Source: Roseiflexus sp. RS-1 (GTDB lineage Bacteria; Chloroflexota; Chloroflexia; Chloroflexales; Roseiflexaceae). From it: a stretch of 64,000 bases of DNA. The stretch lies in assembly GCF_000016665.1 (NCBI RefSeq), contig NC_009523.1, positions 5,393,501 through 5,457,500 on the forward strand, read 5' to 3'. Positions within the stretch are counted from its first letter, which is position 1. Each line of letters begins with the position of its first letter. The position numbers and the translations under genes are program-made. The notes below the pieces were generated by a model. That model was not told the origin of the DNA and searched no databases. It saw nothing but the letters and a program-made list of their open reading frames with translations. This document shows, piece by piece, positions 1-8,289 of the stretch.

Positions 1-9
1 CTCGTTTGT

Positions 10-52
10 GCAGTTCTCCGCGCTCCCGGCGTCTCAGCGGTGCGCTTGTGCA
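10..52 (+). repeat. Dispersed intergenic repeat, copy 1
   Basis: The core GGCGTCTCAGCGGTGCG is shared with a copy at about 24829-24871 (one mismatch in the core) and an inverted copy at about 39393-39431. All three lie between genes. They look like copies of one small non-coding repeat family. Confidence 0.6.
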
Positions 53-330
53 GGGCATGTCACCGCCGAGGCGCAGTGTTCGCAGAGGAAGATACGCTAT
101 GCTGCGAATGGCGCAGCGATGCTACGCCCCTACGGGCATCTGAGGGTAGCATATCATGCTTCAGTCTCAAGCGTGTTAGTGAACTGTTGGAGCAACATAT
201 GAATGAGCAGCGATCATGCGCCGCTGTGGATCACGCCGTCGCACCCGTCGGAAGCGCCGTTTGTCGTTGCGTATCGCCTGCGTCTTTGTGTTGACGCGGC
301 AACGGCGGTGGGGTGGGCGGGTCCTCGGCG

Positions 331-432
331 AGGAGTGAGGAGCGAGGAGCGAGGAGTGACGAGTGACGAGTGACGGGTGACGAGTGACGAGTGACGAGTG
401 ACGAGTGACGAGTGACGAGTGAGAAGTGAGAG
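331..432. repeat. Heptamer tandem repeat (GACGAGT)n
   Basis: About fourteen head-to-tail copies of a 7-bp unit are visible. The central ones read GACGAGT and the edges degenerate to GAGGAGT, GAGGAGC and GAGAAGT. The unit length is not a multiple of a fold period I recognise. Slippage-prone DNA of this kind often varies in copy number between strains. Confidence 0.85.
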
Positions 433-656
433 ACCCTCGTCGTTATCGAGAGCATTCCCCTCGCATCGAATCCGTGCAGCATGGGAAGACGATAAGGGTG
501 GACAAGGCAGCGACCAGCGCCGACTCGCCGCTGCCACCGCCGATCAATCCGAGAATGCGATCCGGCGCTGTTCGATTGCTCCCGGTCCGGAGTACTACCG
601 CGACAGCAGACAGGCGAACATCCGCACCTTTGTGGCTGCTGGCGGCAGGTTCCCGC

Positions 657-1052
657 TCACAGATGCGACTCGAAGAACCTGTGATACTCGTTCTGGTGGT
701 ACAGGCCATCCCACTCCGTTGATGCCCACACCCCTGCCACCGTCAGTATCCCGTCGGACAACGCCAGGTTCCGCTCCGCCGCCGTGCGCACGTTCCGTAC
801 CACCACTTGACGCACTTTCTCCCGCATGGCCGCTTTTCCGATCTCCTCTTTGCATACCCATCCGATAGCCGTCACCAACCGATCGAAGCACTGAGAGGGC
901 AGTCGCTCCAGGGCAGCCATATCGCTCTCGAATCCATCCCATTCGACGGACACCTCGATGTCGCCGCCGCAAGCCTGCTTAAGGTCGGCCTGGACTTGGG
1001 GCAGCAGGGTGTCGGTGTGCTGTTGGATGAGTCGTCGTTCTTGCAGGGCCAT
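657..1052 (-). CDS. Hypothetical protein, 131 aa
   Basis: The start is supported by a strong ribosome binding site, GAGGAGG, seven bases before the ATG. The product begins MALQERRLIQQHTD and is acidic and soluble, with no membrane segment and no signal peptide. I do not recognise a family. The C-terminal part is rich in aromatic residues (W, Y, H, F), ending FFESHL. It stands alone on the minus strand beside the tandem repeat and upstream of a decayed toxin-antitoxin pair, so it may belong to an accessory segment. It is called a gene on the ribosome binding site and its protein-like composition, not on homology. Confidence 0.6.
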   Translation of the reverse strand: MALQERRLIQQHTDTLLPQVQADLKQACGGDIEVSVEWDGFESDMAALERLPSQCFDRLVTAIGWVCKEEIGKAAMREKVRQVVVRNVRTAAERNLALSDGILTVAGVWASTEWDGLYHQNEYHRFFESHL

Positions 1053-1074
1053 CGCCGATCCTCCTCATTCTCAT

Positions 1075-1170
1075 TCAATAAAGTGCAGTCGCGGGTGAAG
1101 CCTGGGTGGGCGGGAGTTGTGGGTCATCATGAACCCGCCAGAGCCGGATATGGGTGTCGAAGATGATCAT
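1075..1170 (-). pseudogene. Truncated PIN-domain (VapC-like) toxin remnant
   Basis: The frame starts MIIFDTHIRLWRVHDDP, which matches the first strand of PIN-domain ribonucleases, where the first catalytic aspartate sits in a motif of the form IxxDTH. Only 31 codons remain; a complete VapC has about 130 residues, so the later acidic residues of the active site are missing. Its ATG overlaps the stop of the preceding antitoxin-like gene by ATGA, the usual coupling in vapBC operons. The remnant cannot be an active nuclease. Confidence 0.6.
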
Positions 1171-1382
1171 TGCGTGGCTTCCCAATCGGACGCTGCGATG
1201 GGTTCGGTTGGGGCGCGATAGGTGATTGGGGTGCCACGCAACGGATAGCGGCGGGTGATTGCCGTCAGTAGCGGGCGAACCAACATGATCACCTCCACGG
1301 ACTCGCCGGCTTGCAGCGGCAGATGGCGAATGGCCAGTGAACCATCCGGCGGTGCTGTGGTCTCGACACGATAGGCGTTCAT
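1167..1382 (-). CDS. VapB-like antitoxin, small 71-aa protein
   Basis: This 71-residue protein begins MNAYRVETTAPPDGSLAI and has a short beta-rich N-terminal part (LPLQAGESVEVIMLV), in the manner of the small partner proteins found before PIN toxins. A GGAGATGAGC stretch precedes the ATG. Its stop codon overlaps the start of the truncated PIN remnant. The assignment as an antitoxin rests on this coupling and on size, not on a diagnostic DNA-binding motif. With the toxin truncated, the antitoxin is probably an orphan. Confidence 0.55.
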   Translation of the reverse strand: MNAYRVETTAPPDGSLAIRHLPLQAGESVEVIMLVRPLLTAITRRYPLRGTPITYRAPTEPIAASDWEATQ

Positions 1383-1510
1383 TGCTCATCTCCTGCAGCT
1401 CGCCTGCTGGCATTATACGACAAGATGGGCATGATGGGGTAGCCCAACGACAGGTGTCAGGTGCGCCGCTGGCAGCTTCGATAGATGGCAACTCAGAGCG
1501 TGATCAAAAA

Positions 1511-2335
1511 CTAACACCTCGGATAGATCCGATTCAGGAGCATTGCAATAGAACCAGGATAAAGAAAGGCTTCGCTTGATTCTGGGTTGCGGTTGTTGCG
1601 GCGAATAATTATTCGCCGCTCCCAGCGATTGCGTCCCGCCCACGCAATCGAGCGTTCCACCACCCATCGCTTCGGAATGACGGCACATACTGTTTGTCCA
1701 GGCGGTTGTTCAATGATATTCATACGCATCGCCGTGTTCTTTTGCATCCATGCATCTCACCCTTGTTTCTATCCTTCATCCACCCGAATCTCGTGCATCC
1801 GAGGAAAGGAGTGATGATGCGCGGCCAAAAGCCATGCTGCGCCTTTGGTATCCGAGATGTCTGCTGGATGCACGCGCACGCGCACCAAGAACCCATTGGC
1901 ATCAACCCAGAATTGCCGTTTGCGCCCGTTGACCTTTTTTCTCCTATCGTCGCCGCGTTCTCCGCCTGCTTCGGTCGTTGTGACGGATTGGGAGTCCAGG
2001 ACGCTGATAGATGGCTCCGGATCGCGATCCAGCGCGTGTCGCGCCAGTTTCCGCAGCATATCATTCATTTTGATGAACGTTCCATCACGATTCCATTTGT
2101 CAAAATAAGAGCGAACCGAACTCATCGGCGGAACATCTTTCGGAAGCATGCGCCATTGACAGCCCGTACGATTTTTGGAGAGCAGCGCGTTGACGATCGC
2201 GCGGCGATCGATGTCGGTCGGGCGGCCGCCGTTGGGCGACGGGGTGACGACCAATGGTGCGAGAGCGGCCCACGGTTCATCGGTCAGATCGGTTGCATCC
2301 TTCGTTGGATAGGATCGAAGCGCACGTCGTGGCAT
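1511..2335 (-). pseudogene. IS5-family transposase, interrupted by two stop codons
   Basis: The first 188 codons encode the N-terminal part of an IS5-type DDE transposase: a segment like TDEPWAALAPLV, then GRPTDIDRRAIVNALL, then the catalytic-core segment VLDSQSVTTTEAGGERG, which carries the first Asp. The frame then meets TAG (1769-1771) and TGA (1757-1759). It continues in the same frame through KRWVVERSIAWAGRNR, which carries the Glu of the DDE triad, to a stop near 1511. The total of about 274 codons fits the family. Since both stops are in frame, this is decay by point change rather than programmed frameshifting. I could not define the terminal inverted repeats. Confidence 0.85.
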
Positions 2336-2495
2336 ACGAGATTGCTCCTCATCAGAACGGCATGGTCGCCATCATGATACCACAAATCCGGTTTTCTGAT
2401 CGCCCTCTCACATCCTCTGGCTCCGCTTGCCGATGTAGGCCGCCCAACGACCCGGCTCAGCGGCGGTGCGCAGGGCCGCATGCTGCAACCGGTTG

Positions 2496-3056
2496 TTAGC
2501 CGCGCGCCCGCCGGTAGTGCATGGCGACCGCACCGTTGCGGAGGGGCTTCGCTGAGACCAGCTCGAGTCGTCGCGTGCTGGATAGTCCGCTCTGGTACAG
2601 GGTCGGGCCGCGGCCGGCAATCCTGGGATGGACGAGGAACTTGTACTCGTCGATCAGATCCAGCTGATCGAGCTCAGTCGCAAGCTTGCTGCTACCGAGA
2701 AGCACGCTAGCCGGGGTTGCGTCCTTGAGCTTCTGTATGCTCGTGCGCAAGTCACCGGCGATGTGATGGCTGTTGGTCCACGGGAAGTTCGTTCGCGTCG
2801 ACGACACCACGTACTTCGGCTTGGCCTCCAGCTTGACCGCCCAATCGCGCATCGCTGGCGGCGCCTCCACGTTGCCGCGGGCGACCAATGGCCAGTAGCT
2901 CTCCATCATCTCGTAGGTAACGCGGCCCCACAGCATCGCTCCTGCCTCGTCCATGAGGCGGGTGAAGAAAGCGTGTGTCTCGTCGTCGACGATTCCCTCC
3001 CGGTGGTCGACGCAACCGTCCAGGGTTACATTGAGGCTGAAGGTTAGAAGTCCCAC
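2496..3056 (-). CDS. Dihydrofolate reductase family protein (RibD C-terminal type)
   Basis: The 186-residue product shows features of the RibD_C/DHFR-like fold: an N-terminal strand and loop (SLNVTLDGCVDH), an adenine-nucleotide-binding segment (AMLWGRVTYEMMESYWP), and a late segment LIDEYKFLVHPRIAGRGP typical of this family. Proteins of this class are NAD(P)H-dependent reductases of mostly unknown substrate and are often found singly. GTG at 3056 is chosen as the start because it opens directly into the conserved N-terminal strand and has CGGAG upstream; an ATG four bases earlier opens a different frame. A role in folate or riboflavin synthesis is not implied. Confidence 0.85.
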   Translation of the reverse strand: MGLLTFSLNVTLDGCVDHREGIVDDETHAFFTRLMDEAGAMLWGRVTYEMMESYWPLVARGNVEAPPAMRDWAVKLEAKPKYVVSSTRTNFPWTNSHHIAGDLRTSIQKLKDATPASVLLGSSKLATELDQLDLIDEYKFLVHPRIAGRGPTLYQSGLSSTRRLELVSAKPLRNGAVAMHYRRARG

Positions 3057-3113
3057 GCATTTTACTCCGAGTTTGACGTTCCGCTGGATTGTCGCTTGTT
3101 GACGAATACCTCG

Positions 3114-3142
3114 CAGCGGCTAACGGTTTGCGTTAGCCGCTG
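3114..3142. terminator. Hairpin between the 54-aa gene and the RibD-like gene
   Basis: Two 11-bp perfect inverted arms, CAGCGGCTAAC (3114-3124) and GTTAGCCGCTG (3132-3142), enclose a 7-base loop. It lies downstream of the small minus-strand gene at 3252-3416. There is no T-run, so termination is only a possibility. Confidence 0.4.
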
Positions 3143-3166
3143 GTGGGCGGGCGTGGATTCGGCTTA

Positions 3167-3246
3167 GAGCCTATCCGAAGAACTGATGCACCTCTTCGCT
3201 TGTGGCTTGATCGCCTTGCGTTCCGCCGGGTTATTCGGATAGGCTC
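3167..3246. mobile_element. MITE-like element with 13-bp terminal inverted repeats
   Basis: A perfect 13-bp inverted repeat, GAGCCTATCCGAA (3167-3179) and its complement (3234-3246), encloses 54 bp that code for nothing. Inverted ends of this kind resemble those of small non-autonomous transposable elements. I did not find a clear target duplication, and the right arm lies next to the stop codon of the gene at 3252-3416. Confidence 0.45.
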
Positions 3247-3251
3247 GAAAC

Positions 3252-3416
3252 CTACGCCGCGTTGCGGAAATAGTCGCCGCTCATCAATTCGAAGATCAAC
3301 TGATCGAGCGTGATCTCGGCTTCGTGGTAGGTCCGCGCGAAACCAACGAGTTCTCCATCCAGGTACATCGCGTAGTCGTGTGTTTCGCGGTCGTAGACGA
3401 TTTCTTTCTGGTACAT
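3252..3416 (-). CDS. Small conserved-looking protein, 54 aa
   Basis: A short gene starts at ATG 3414-3416 with GGGGGA seven bases before it. The product begins MYQKEIVYDRETHDYAMY and is acidic, with a pattern of alternating charged and aromatic residues and the segment LDGELVGFARTYHEAE. Proteins of this pattern, roughly 50-60 residues, look like short beta-beta-alpha domains found in mobile or host-interaction contexts, but I cannot name a family with certainty. There is no signal peptide or membrane segment. The reading frame is much more protein-like than the longer overlapping frames, which carry many Arg residues and no domain logic. Confidence 0.65.
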   Translation of the reverse strand: MYQKEIVYDRETHDYAMYLDGELVGFARTYHEAEITLDQLIFELMSGDYFRNAA

Positions 3417-3490
3417 GCTCGTCCCCCTTTTGTACGCCGTTTGTGTTCCACGTATAGTATAGCACAGGTGTTCTAAATGTCAAGCATGAC

Positions 3491-6127
3491 TTGCGGTGTG
3501 TGCTTCCCTGGAGTATGATGTCGCGTCGCTGCGGCTTTTGCTGGTATAGGAACCGGTCTGTGCGCTGGCTTCATATGCAACACGCTCGCGACGCTGCTCC
3601 GGTTGCGCCCGGCAGCGTCGTTCCGCTGGCGCTGGTGATCCTGTCGCTGGTGTTGGGGGCGCGCCTGGCGCGACTGGATCAGCATCTGACGGTTGATGAT
3701 CCGGATGCGCGGCGCGTGCTGGTGGGTTTTTACGATGTCGAGCGCAACCCGACCGATCTGTTTCGCTGGTCGCGCCCGGAGGCGGCGTTGTTCCTGTTCG
3801 GCTTCGACGGACGCCCGGCACAGGTGATGCTGCGCTTCGCCGCGCCGCGGGGCGATGCCGATCCGCCGGTGCTGTCGGTAAGCATGCGCGGGCGCGCTGT
3901 CGGAACCTTCTCCGTCGCGCCCGGCTGGCGACGCTACTACCTGCTCACTCCAACCGATCCGGCAGGCGATACGCCGCTGTTGCTGCGAACCGCTGCCTAC
4001 CGTCCGCCCGGCGATGGGCGCGATCTTGGGGTGGTTCTCGCGGAGTTCGCTGCGCTGCCATCGAACGACGCGGTATGGTTTCCGCCGCCGGTGCGCGCGA
4101 TCTTTCTTGCGTCGTTTCCTGTGCTTGGCTGGCTTGCACTGCTCTGGCGCGCGCCACGCCAGGCGCTGGAACGCCAGCTGTTGCGCTGGAGCGTCGTTGT
4201 ATTCCTGGCGCTGCTGGCGGGCGCCGCCGCCGCGTTTCCGCGTGTATCAGGGTACTGGCTTCCAACCATTGGATGGCCCTGGTGGCCCCTGCTGCCGCTG
4301 ATGCTGGTCGTTGCCTGGCAACCGATGCGTCCGCTGGTGATACACAGCGTTGCCCGGCTGCGTTCTCTGGGGGTACCGGCGCTGTGGGGCGGCGCTGGTC
4401 TTACGCTGGCGCTGGTCGTGGCGCTGCGCCTTGGACTGCCGCCGGTGATCGGAATGAGCGGGGTGGCGGCTGCTGTGACGCTGGCGGTTGTGGCGTCTGG
4501 CGCGTATGCTGCAACAGCGGCTTCAGGCGAGCGGTTCGCATACCGCACTGAGGCGCTGGCGCTGGTCGCAATCACAGTTGTGGCGCTGGTGTTGCGTCTC
4601 TACCGCCTCGACGATCTCCCCGCTGGCATGTGGCGCGATGAGGCGCGTCATGGGATGCAGGCGCTGCGGATCTGGAACGACCCGACCTATCGTCCGGTCT
4701 ATGTGGTGGCTGGCGCCGATCTGCCAGCGCTGCTCTTCTACCTGATGGCGCCGGTGCTGGCGATCACGGGACCGGGTGCAGGCTCAGCGCGGTTGGTCAG
4801 CGCCCTGGCGGGGGCGTTCATGCCGCTGGCGCTCTGGTGGGCGGCGCGACCGATCCTGGGGGCGCGAGCGGCGGTGTATGGTGCGGCATTTCTTGCCTGG
4901 GCTTCGTGGGGCTTGAGCATGAGTCGCTGGGCGTTTCCTGCGACCCTCGATCATCTGCTGGAACTTGCAGCGATTGGGACAATGTGGCGGGCGCTGGGGC
5001 AACCCACACGCTGGCGCATGATGGCTGGCATGGCGCTGGCAGGCGCGCTGGCAGCGCTGGCGGCATACGCCTACCATACCGGTCGTCTCGCTCCACTCGT
5101 GTTTGCGCTCCTCACCGCGCTACACCTTGGTCGTGACACGCGAGCCTGGCGACGGGCGCTCCCCGGACTGGCGGCGGCGGCTGTTGCGGGCATGATTGTG
5201 CTCCTGCCGCTCCTGTGGTTCATCGCCGGTGATTTCGAGGGGTACAACCGCCGCACGGGAGCGGTTGCCATCGCTAACAGTCAGAGCCTGGAGAAGCGCA
5301 CGATAGCGCTGGTGCTGGATAATGTCGCTCGCTACCTGGGGATGTGGCACATCGCCGGTGATCCAAATGGGCGACACCACGCGCCCGGCGCGCCGATGCT
5401 CGATCCGCTGGCGGGCGCGTGCTTCGCTGTCGGGGTTGGGCTGGCAGTCGCACGATGGCGAACGCGCGCATGCATTCCGCTGGTGTGGCTGGCGCTGGCG
5501 CTCATTCCGGGCATTTTCAGCACGAATGCGCCACATGCCATGCGTTCGCTCGGCGCACTTGCGCCCTCGTGTATGCTGGCGGGAATGGCGCTCGACGCTC
5601 TGGTTGTGTCTGTAAGAAATGCAACCTCAGTGCGATGGCGACAGGTTGTTCCCGCAACCGTTGCAGGAACACTGGCGCTCAGCCTGGGGTTCAACGTCTG
5701 GCTCTACTTCGTTCACATGCCGCGCAATCCGGCGGTCTACCACGAGTTCGACCTCACCGAGACGGCAGTCGGGCGGTTGGTGCGCGCAGCGGCGCTGGCA
5801 GACGATCCGCGTCTGCGTGCAGTGCACGTGTTCCTGGATCGACGGTTGACAGCCCAGGACACGGTGCGCTTTTTGACCTTCGATGTGACGGTTGGCGCAT
5901 TCGACGGGGTGCGGTTGTCGGGAACGGTGGATGGCGATGCGTTGCTGATCCTGCCGCCGGATGCGTCTGACGATGAACGCGCAGCAGCGCTGGCAACGCT
6001 CGGTCCTGCGGCGCGCGAACTGGAAGCGCCGCTCCTGCCGAACGGTGAAGCGCCGCTGTTCCTGGCGTATGGCGTCGGCGACGGGGCATCGCGGTTGCTG
6101 GCGGAAACATTTCCGGCACGCCGGTAA
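3491..6127 (+). CDS. GT39-like membrane glycosyltransferase
   Basis: The product is a large polytopic membrane protein of up to 878 residues. A soluble region of about 150 residues after one N-terminal helix is followed by about a dozen hydrophobic helices from residue 190 to 760 and a soluble C-terminal tail. The segment LPAGMWRDEARHG after the helix near residue 365 resembles the acidic motif in the first external loop of the PMT/GT39 family. Such enzymes transfer sugars from polyprenyl-phosphate donors on the outer face of the membrane. The first 28 codons are Trp/Arg/Cys rich and poorly protein-like, so translation may start at the ATG at 3575. The substrate is unknown. Confidence 0.75.
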   Translation: MRCVLPWSMMSRRCGFCWYRNRSVRWLHMQHARDAAPVAPGSVVPLALVILSLVLGARLARLDQHLTVDDPDARRVLVGFYDVERNPTDLFRWSRPEAALFLFGFDGRPAQVMLRFAAPRGDADPPVLSVSMRGRAVGTFSVAPGWRRYYLLTPTDPAGDTPLLLRTAAYRPPGDGRDLGVVLAEFAALPSNDAVWFPPPVRAIFLASFPVLGWLALLWRAPRQALERQLLRWSVVVFLALLAGAAAAFPRVSGYWLPTIGWPWWPLLPLMLVVAWQPMRPLVIHSVARLRSLGVPALWGGAGLTLALVVALRLGLPPVIGMSGVAAAVTLAVVASGAYAATAASGERFAYRTEALALVAITVVALVLRLYRLDDLPAGMWRDEARHGMQALRIWNDPTYRPVYVVAGADLPALLFYLMAPVLAITGPGAGSARLVSALAGAFMPLALWWAARPILGARAAVYGAAFLAWASWGLSMSRWAFPATLDHLLELAAIGTMWRALGQPTRWRMMAGMALAGALAALAAYAYHTGRLAPLVFALLTALHLGRDTRAWRRALPGLAAAAVAGMIVLLPLLWFIAGDFEGYNRRTGAVAIANSQSLEKRTIALVLDNVARYLGMWHIAGDPNGRHHAPGAPMLDPLAGACFAVGVGLAVARWRTRACIPLVWLALALIPGIFSTNAPHAMRSLGALAPSCMLAGMALDALVVSVRNATSVRWRQVVPATVAGTLALSLGFNVWLYFVHMPRNPAVYHEFDLTETAVGRLVRAAALADDPRLRAVHVFLDRRLTAQDTVRFLTFDVTVGAFDGVRLSGTVDGDALLILPPDASDDERAAALATLGPAARELEAPLLPNGEAPLFLAYGVGDGASRLLAETFPARR

Positions 6128-6152
6128 GGATGCAGGGAAGCGCTCGATAGAA

Positions 6153-6187
6153 GAAGGGAGAGACAGTCACGCACCGTCTCTCCCTTC
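6153..6187. terminator. Bidirectional terminator hairpin between convergent genes
   Basis: Perfect 12-bp arms GAAGGGAGAGAC (6153-6164) and GTCTCTCCCTTC (6176-6187) with an 11-base loop lie between the stop of the glycosyltransferase gene and the stop of htpG. The position between two convergent genes supports shared termination. Confidence 0.75.
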
Positions 6188-6193
6188 TCGTGT

Positions 6194-8077
6194 CTACCTG
6201 CGCGCGGCGGCTTCCATCAACGCCTGAATGCGCCCGACCATATCGGCGGGGTTGGGGTGCAACCCTTCGAGCAACAGTGCGCTGTCGTACATCTGCTCGA
6301 TCAGGTGTCGCACCAGCGTCGCATCGTTCCCCGACTCCACCAGGCGCGCCAGATCGACGATCAGCGGATGACCGCGGTTCAGTTCGACGATCTTCGGCGG
6401 AACTTTGAAATCGCGGTCCAGGATGCGCTGAACGCGCGCCATCTCGCGGTTGTACTGCTGATCCTCCGGCGACACCAGGCGCAGCGGGTTGTGGCGCAGC
6501 ACGTTCGACGCGCGTACCGACACGACCCGGTCGCCGAGCGTTTCCTTGAAGGCGTTCACCAGTCTGGTGAATTGCTCATCGCTGATCGAAACCTCAGGCG
6601 CTGGCGCTTCACCCGGCAACGAGAGGTTAGGATCGTCTACATTGCGCAGTTTCAACCCCTGGTACTCGCGCAACCCGTTGAGCATGAAACTATCCATCAC
6701 ATCGTAGAGCAGCAGCGCCTCAATCCCGCGATCGGTCAGGGCGTCGAGATGCGGACTGCGGCGCGCGCTCTCCAGGTCGGCAGCGAGCACGTAGTAGATT
6801 TCCTTCTGCCCCTCAACCATCCGCTCCTTGTATTCGGCGAGCGACGCCAGTTGATCGCCCGATCTGGTGGTGTGGAAACGCAGTAGCGGCAACAGGTCGT
6901 CGCGCGCCAGCGGGTCGGTTGCGATCCCTTCTTTGATGAACGGGCTGAACTCATTCCAGAAAGTTGCGTACTTTTGCGCATCCTTCTCCGCCAGTTCGAC
7001 CAGTTCCTTCGTCAGGCGGTTGGTCAGCGACTTCTTGATCCGCTGCAACACCGGGTCGCGGTTCGGTCCAACATCGCGCTGCACCCCTTCGCGCGACACG
7101 TTGAGCGGCAAGTCTTCACTATCGACCACACCTTCGACGAAACGGAAGTATGGCGGGAGCACATCTTTCGCGTCTTCCTGGATCAGCACCTTGCGCGAGT
7201 AGAGACGGATCTTCCCTTCCATCCGCCGTTCGATCAGACCACGCTCGCGCTTCGCGGGCACGAACAGGATGGCATGCAGATCGAGCGGCGCTTCGGACGA
7301 GAAATGCACCGCCAGGAGCGGGTCTTCATAATCGAAGGTCATCTGGCGGTAGAACTCGTTGTACTGCGACTGCTCGACGTTGCGCGGCTGTTGCCGCCAG
7401 AGGGCGGTCGATTCATTCACGCGCTCGTTGCCGATGTAGATCGGGAAGGCGACGTAATTCGAGTGGCGGCGAACGATCTGCCGCAGGCGCCACTCATCGG
7501 CGAACTCATGCGCTTCTTCTTTCAGCTTAAGGATGATCGTCGTACCGCGCTGCGCGCGTTCCGCAGCATCAATGACGAAACTCTCGCCGCCGCGCGAACG
7601 CCAGAGCGCCGCTTCAGCGTCGGGACGGTAGGAGAGCGAAATGACAGTCACCTCATCGGCAACAACGAATGCGGAGTAGAAGCCGACGCCAAACTGACCG
7701 ATGATATTCGAGCGTTGCGCTTCTTCGAGATGTTCAATCAGGGCGCGTGTGCCGGAGTGCGCAATCGTTCCCAGATTTTCGATCAGTTCCTCACGGGTCA
7801 TGCCGATGCCGGTGTCGCTGATCGTGATCGTCTTGGCATCCTTATCGACGCTGATCCGAATTTCGAGGTCGGCGTCTGGATCACGCACCTGCTGATTGGT
7901 CACCATCTCGAACTGAACACGGTGGAGGGCGTCGGAGGCGTTCGAGATCAATTCGCGCAGAAAGATTTCACGATCAGTGTAGAGCGAATGCGCCAGAATA
8001 TTGAGCAACTGACGCACTTCGGCGCGGAACGGCACCGCCGTGGGTGCGTGGGTCGTGGCTTCAGTTTCAGCAGTCAT
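6194..8077 (-). CDS. htpG: Molecular chaperone HtpG (bacterial Hsp90)
   Basis: This is an ATP-dependent homodimeric cytosolic chaperone that remodels client proteins with DnaK. The N-terminal GHKL ATPase domain shows ELISNASDAL (Asn and Asp for Mg-ATP), DTGIGMTREEL and GQFGVGFYSAF. The middle domain contains LPLNVSREGVQRD with the catalytic arginine region. The C-terminal dimerisation domain ends near the tail, giving 627 residues, the usual length for HtpG. ATG at 8075-8077 is chosen because GGAG lies eight bases upstream and family members start just before the RAEVRQLLNILAHSLY segment; an in-frame start 35 codons further up would add a non-conserved Trp-rich extension. Confidence 0.97.
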   Translation of the reverse strand: MTAETEATTHAPTAVPFRAEVRQLLNILAHSLYTDREIFLRELISNASDALHRVQFEMVTNQQVRDPDADLEIRISVDKDAKTITISDTGIGMTREELIENLGTIAHSGTRALIEHLEEAQRSNIIGQFGVGFYSAFVVADEVTVISLSYRPDAEAALWRSRGGESFVIDAAERAQRGTTIILKLKEEAHEFADEWRLRQIVRRHSNYVAFPIYIGNERVNESTALWRQQPRNVEQSQYNEFYRQMTFDYEDPLLAVHFSSEAPLDLHAILFVPAKRERGLIERRMEGKIRLYSRKVLIQEDAKDVLPPYFRFVEGVVDSEDLPLNVSREGVQRDVGPNRDPVLQRIKKSLTNRLTKELVELAEKDAQKYATFWNEFSPFIKEGIATDPLARDDLLPLLRFHTTRSGDQLASLAEYKERMVEGQKEIYYVLAADLESARRSPHLDALTDRGIEALLLYDVMDSFMLNGLREYQGLKLRNVDDPNLSLPGEAPAPEVSISDEQFTRLVNAFKETLGDRVVSVRASNVLRHNPLRLVSPEDQQYNREMARVQRILDRDFKVPPKIVELNRGHPLIVDLARLVESGNDATLVRHLIEQMYDSALLLEGLHPNPADMVGRIQALMEAAARR

Positions 8078-8234
8078 ACGGTGTGCTCCAGTGTCTTCAG
8101 AAGATCGCGCGCGCGCCGCCCCGTGCGGATCGCTCCACACCGGCAGCGCGCTCCACCAAACCGGAATGTCTTCTTGCTCCATGATAACGGGAAGGGCGGC
8201 GCGCGCGCGCTAATCTTTTGTTAGAGTTTGACGC

Positions 8235-8261
8235 AAAAAAGAGACGTTGCCGGGCAACGTC
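8235..8261 (-). terminator. Rho-independent terminator of the efflux operon
   Basis: On the minus strand the stem GACGTTGC (loop CCG) GCAACGTC is followed closely by six T residues. It lies just beyond the stop of the membrane fusion protein gene and ahead of htpG. Confidence 0.85.
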
Positions 8262-8289
8262 CCTTCAGCAATGAAACCGGAAAAAACCC

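Larger units (their letters stand above)
1..656. other. Intergenic region without a convincing gene
   Basis: I see no credible coding region in this stretch. Its open frames are short, overlap each other, and consist mainly of translated repeat sequence. It holds one copy of a dispersed repeat near the left edge and a heptameric tandem repeat, both listed separately. The rest is GC-rich sequence with no recognisable signal. Confidence 0.6.

Noticed and set aside
214-537. Frames made of repeated TRHSSLV units
   Set aside because: Translation of the 7-bp tandem repeat.
6974-8224. 416-codon open frame antisense to htpG
   Set aside because: High-GC shadow of a well-conserved gene. The composition is not protein-like and there is no ribosome binding site.
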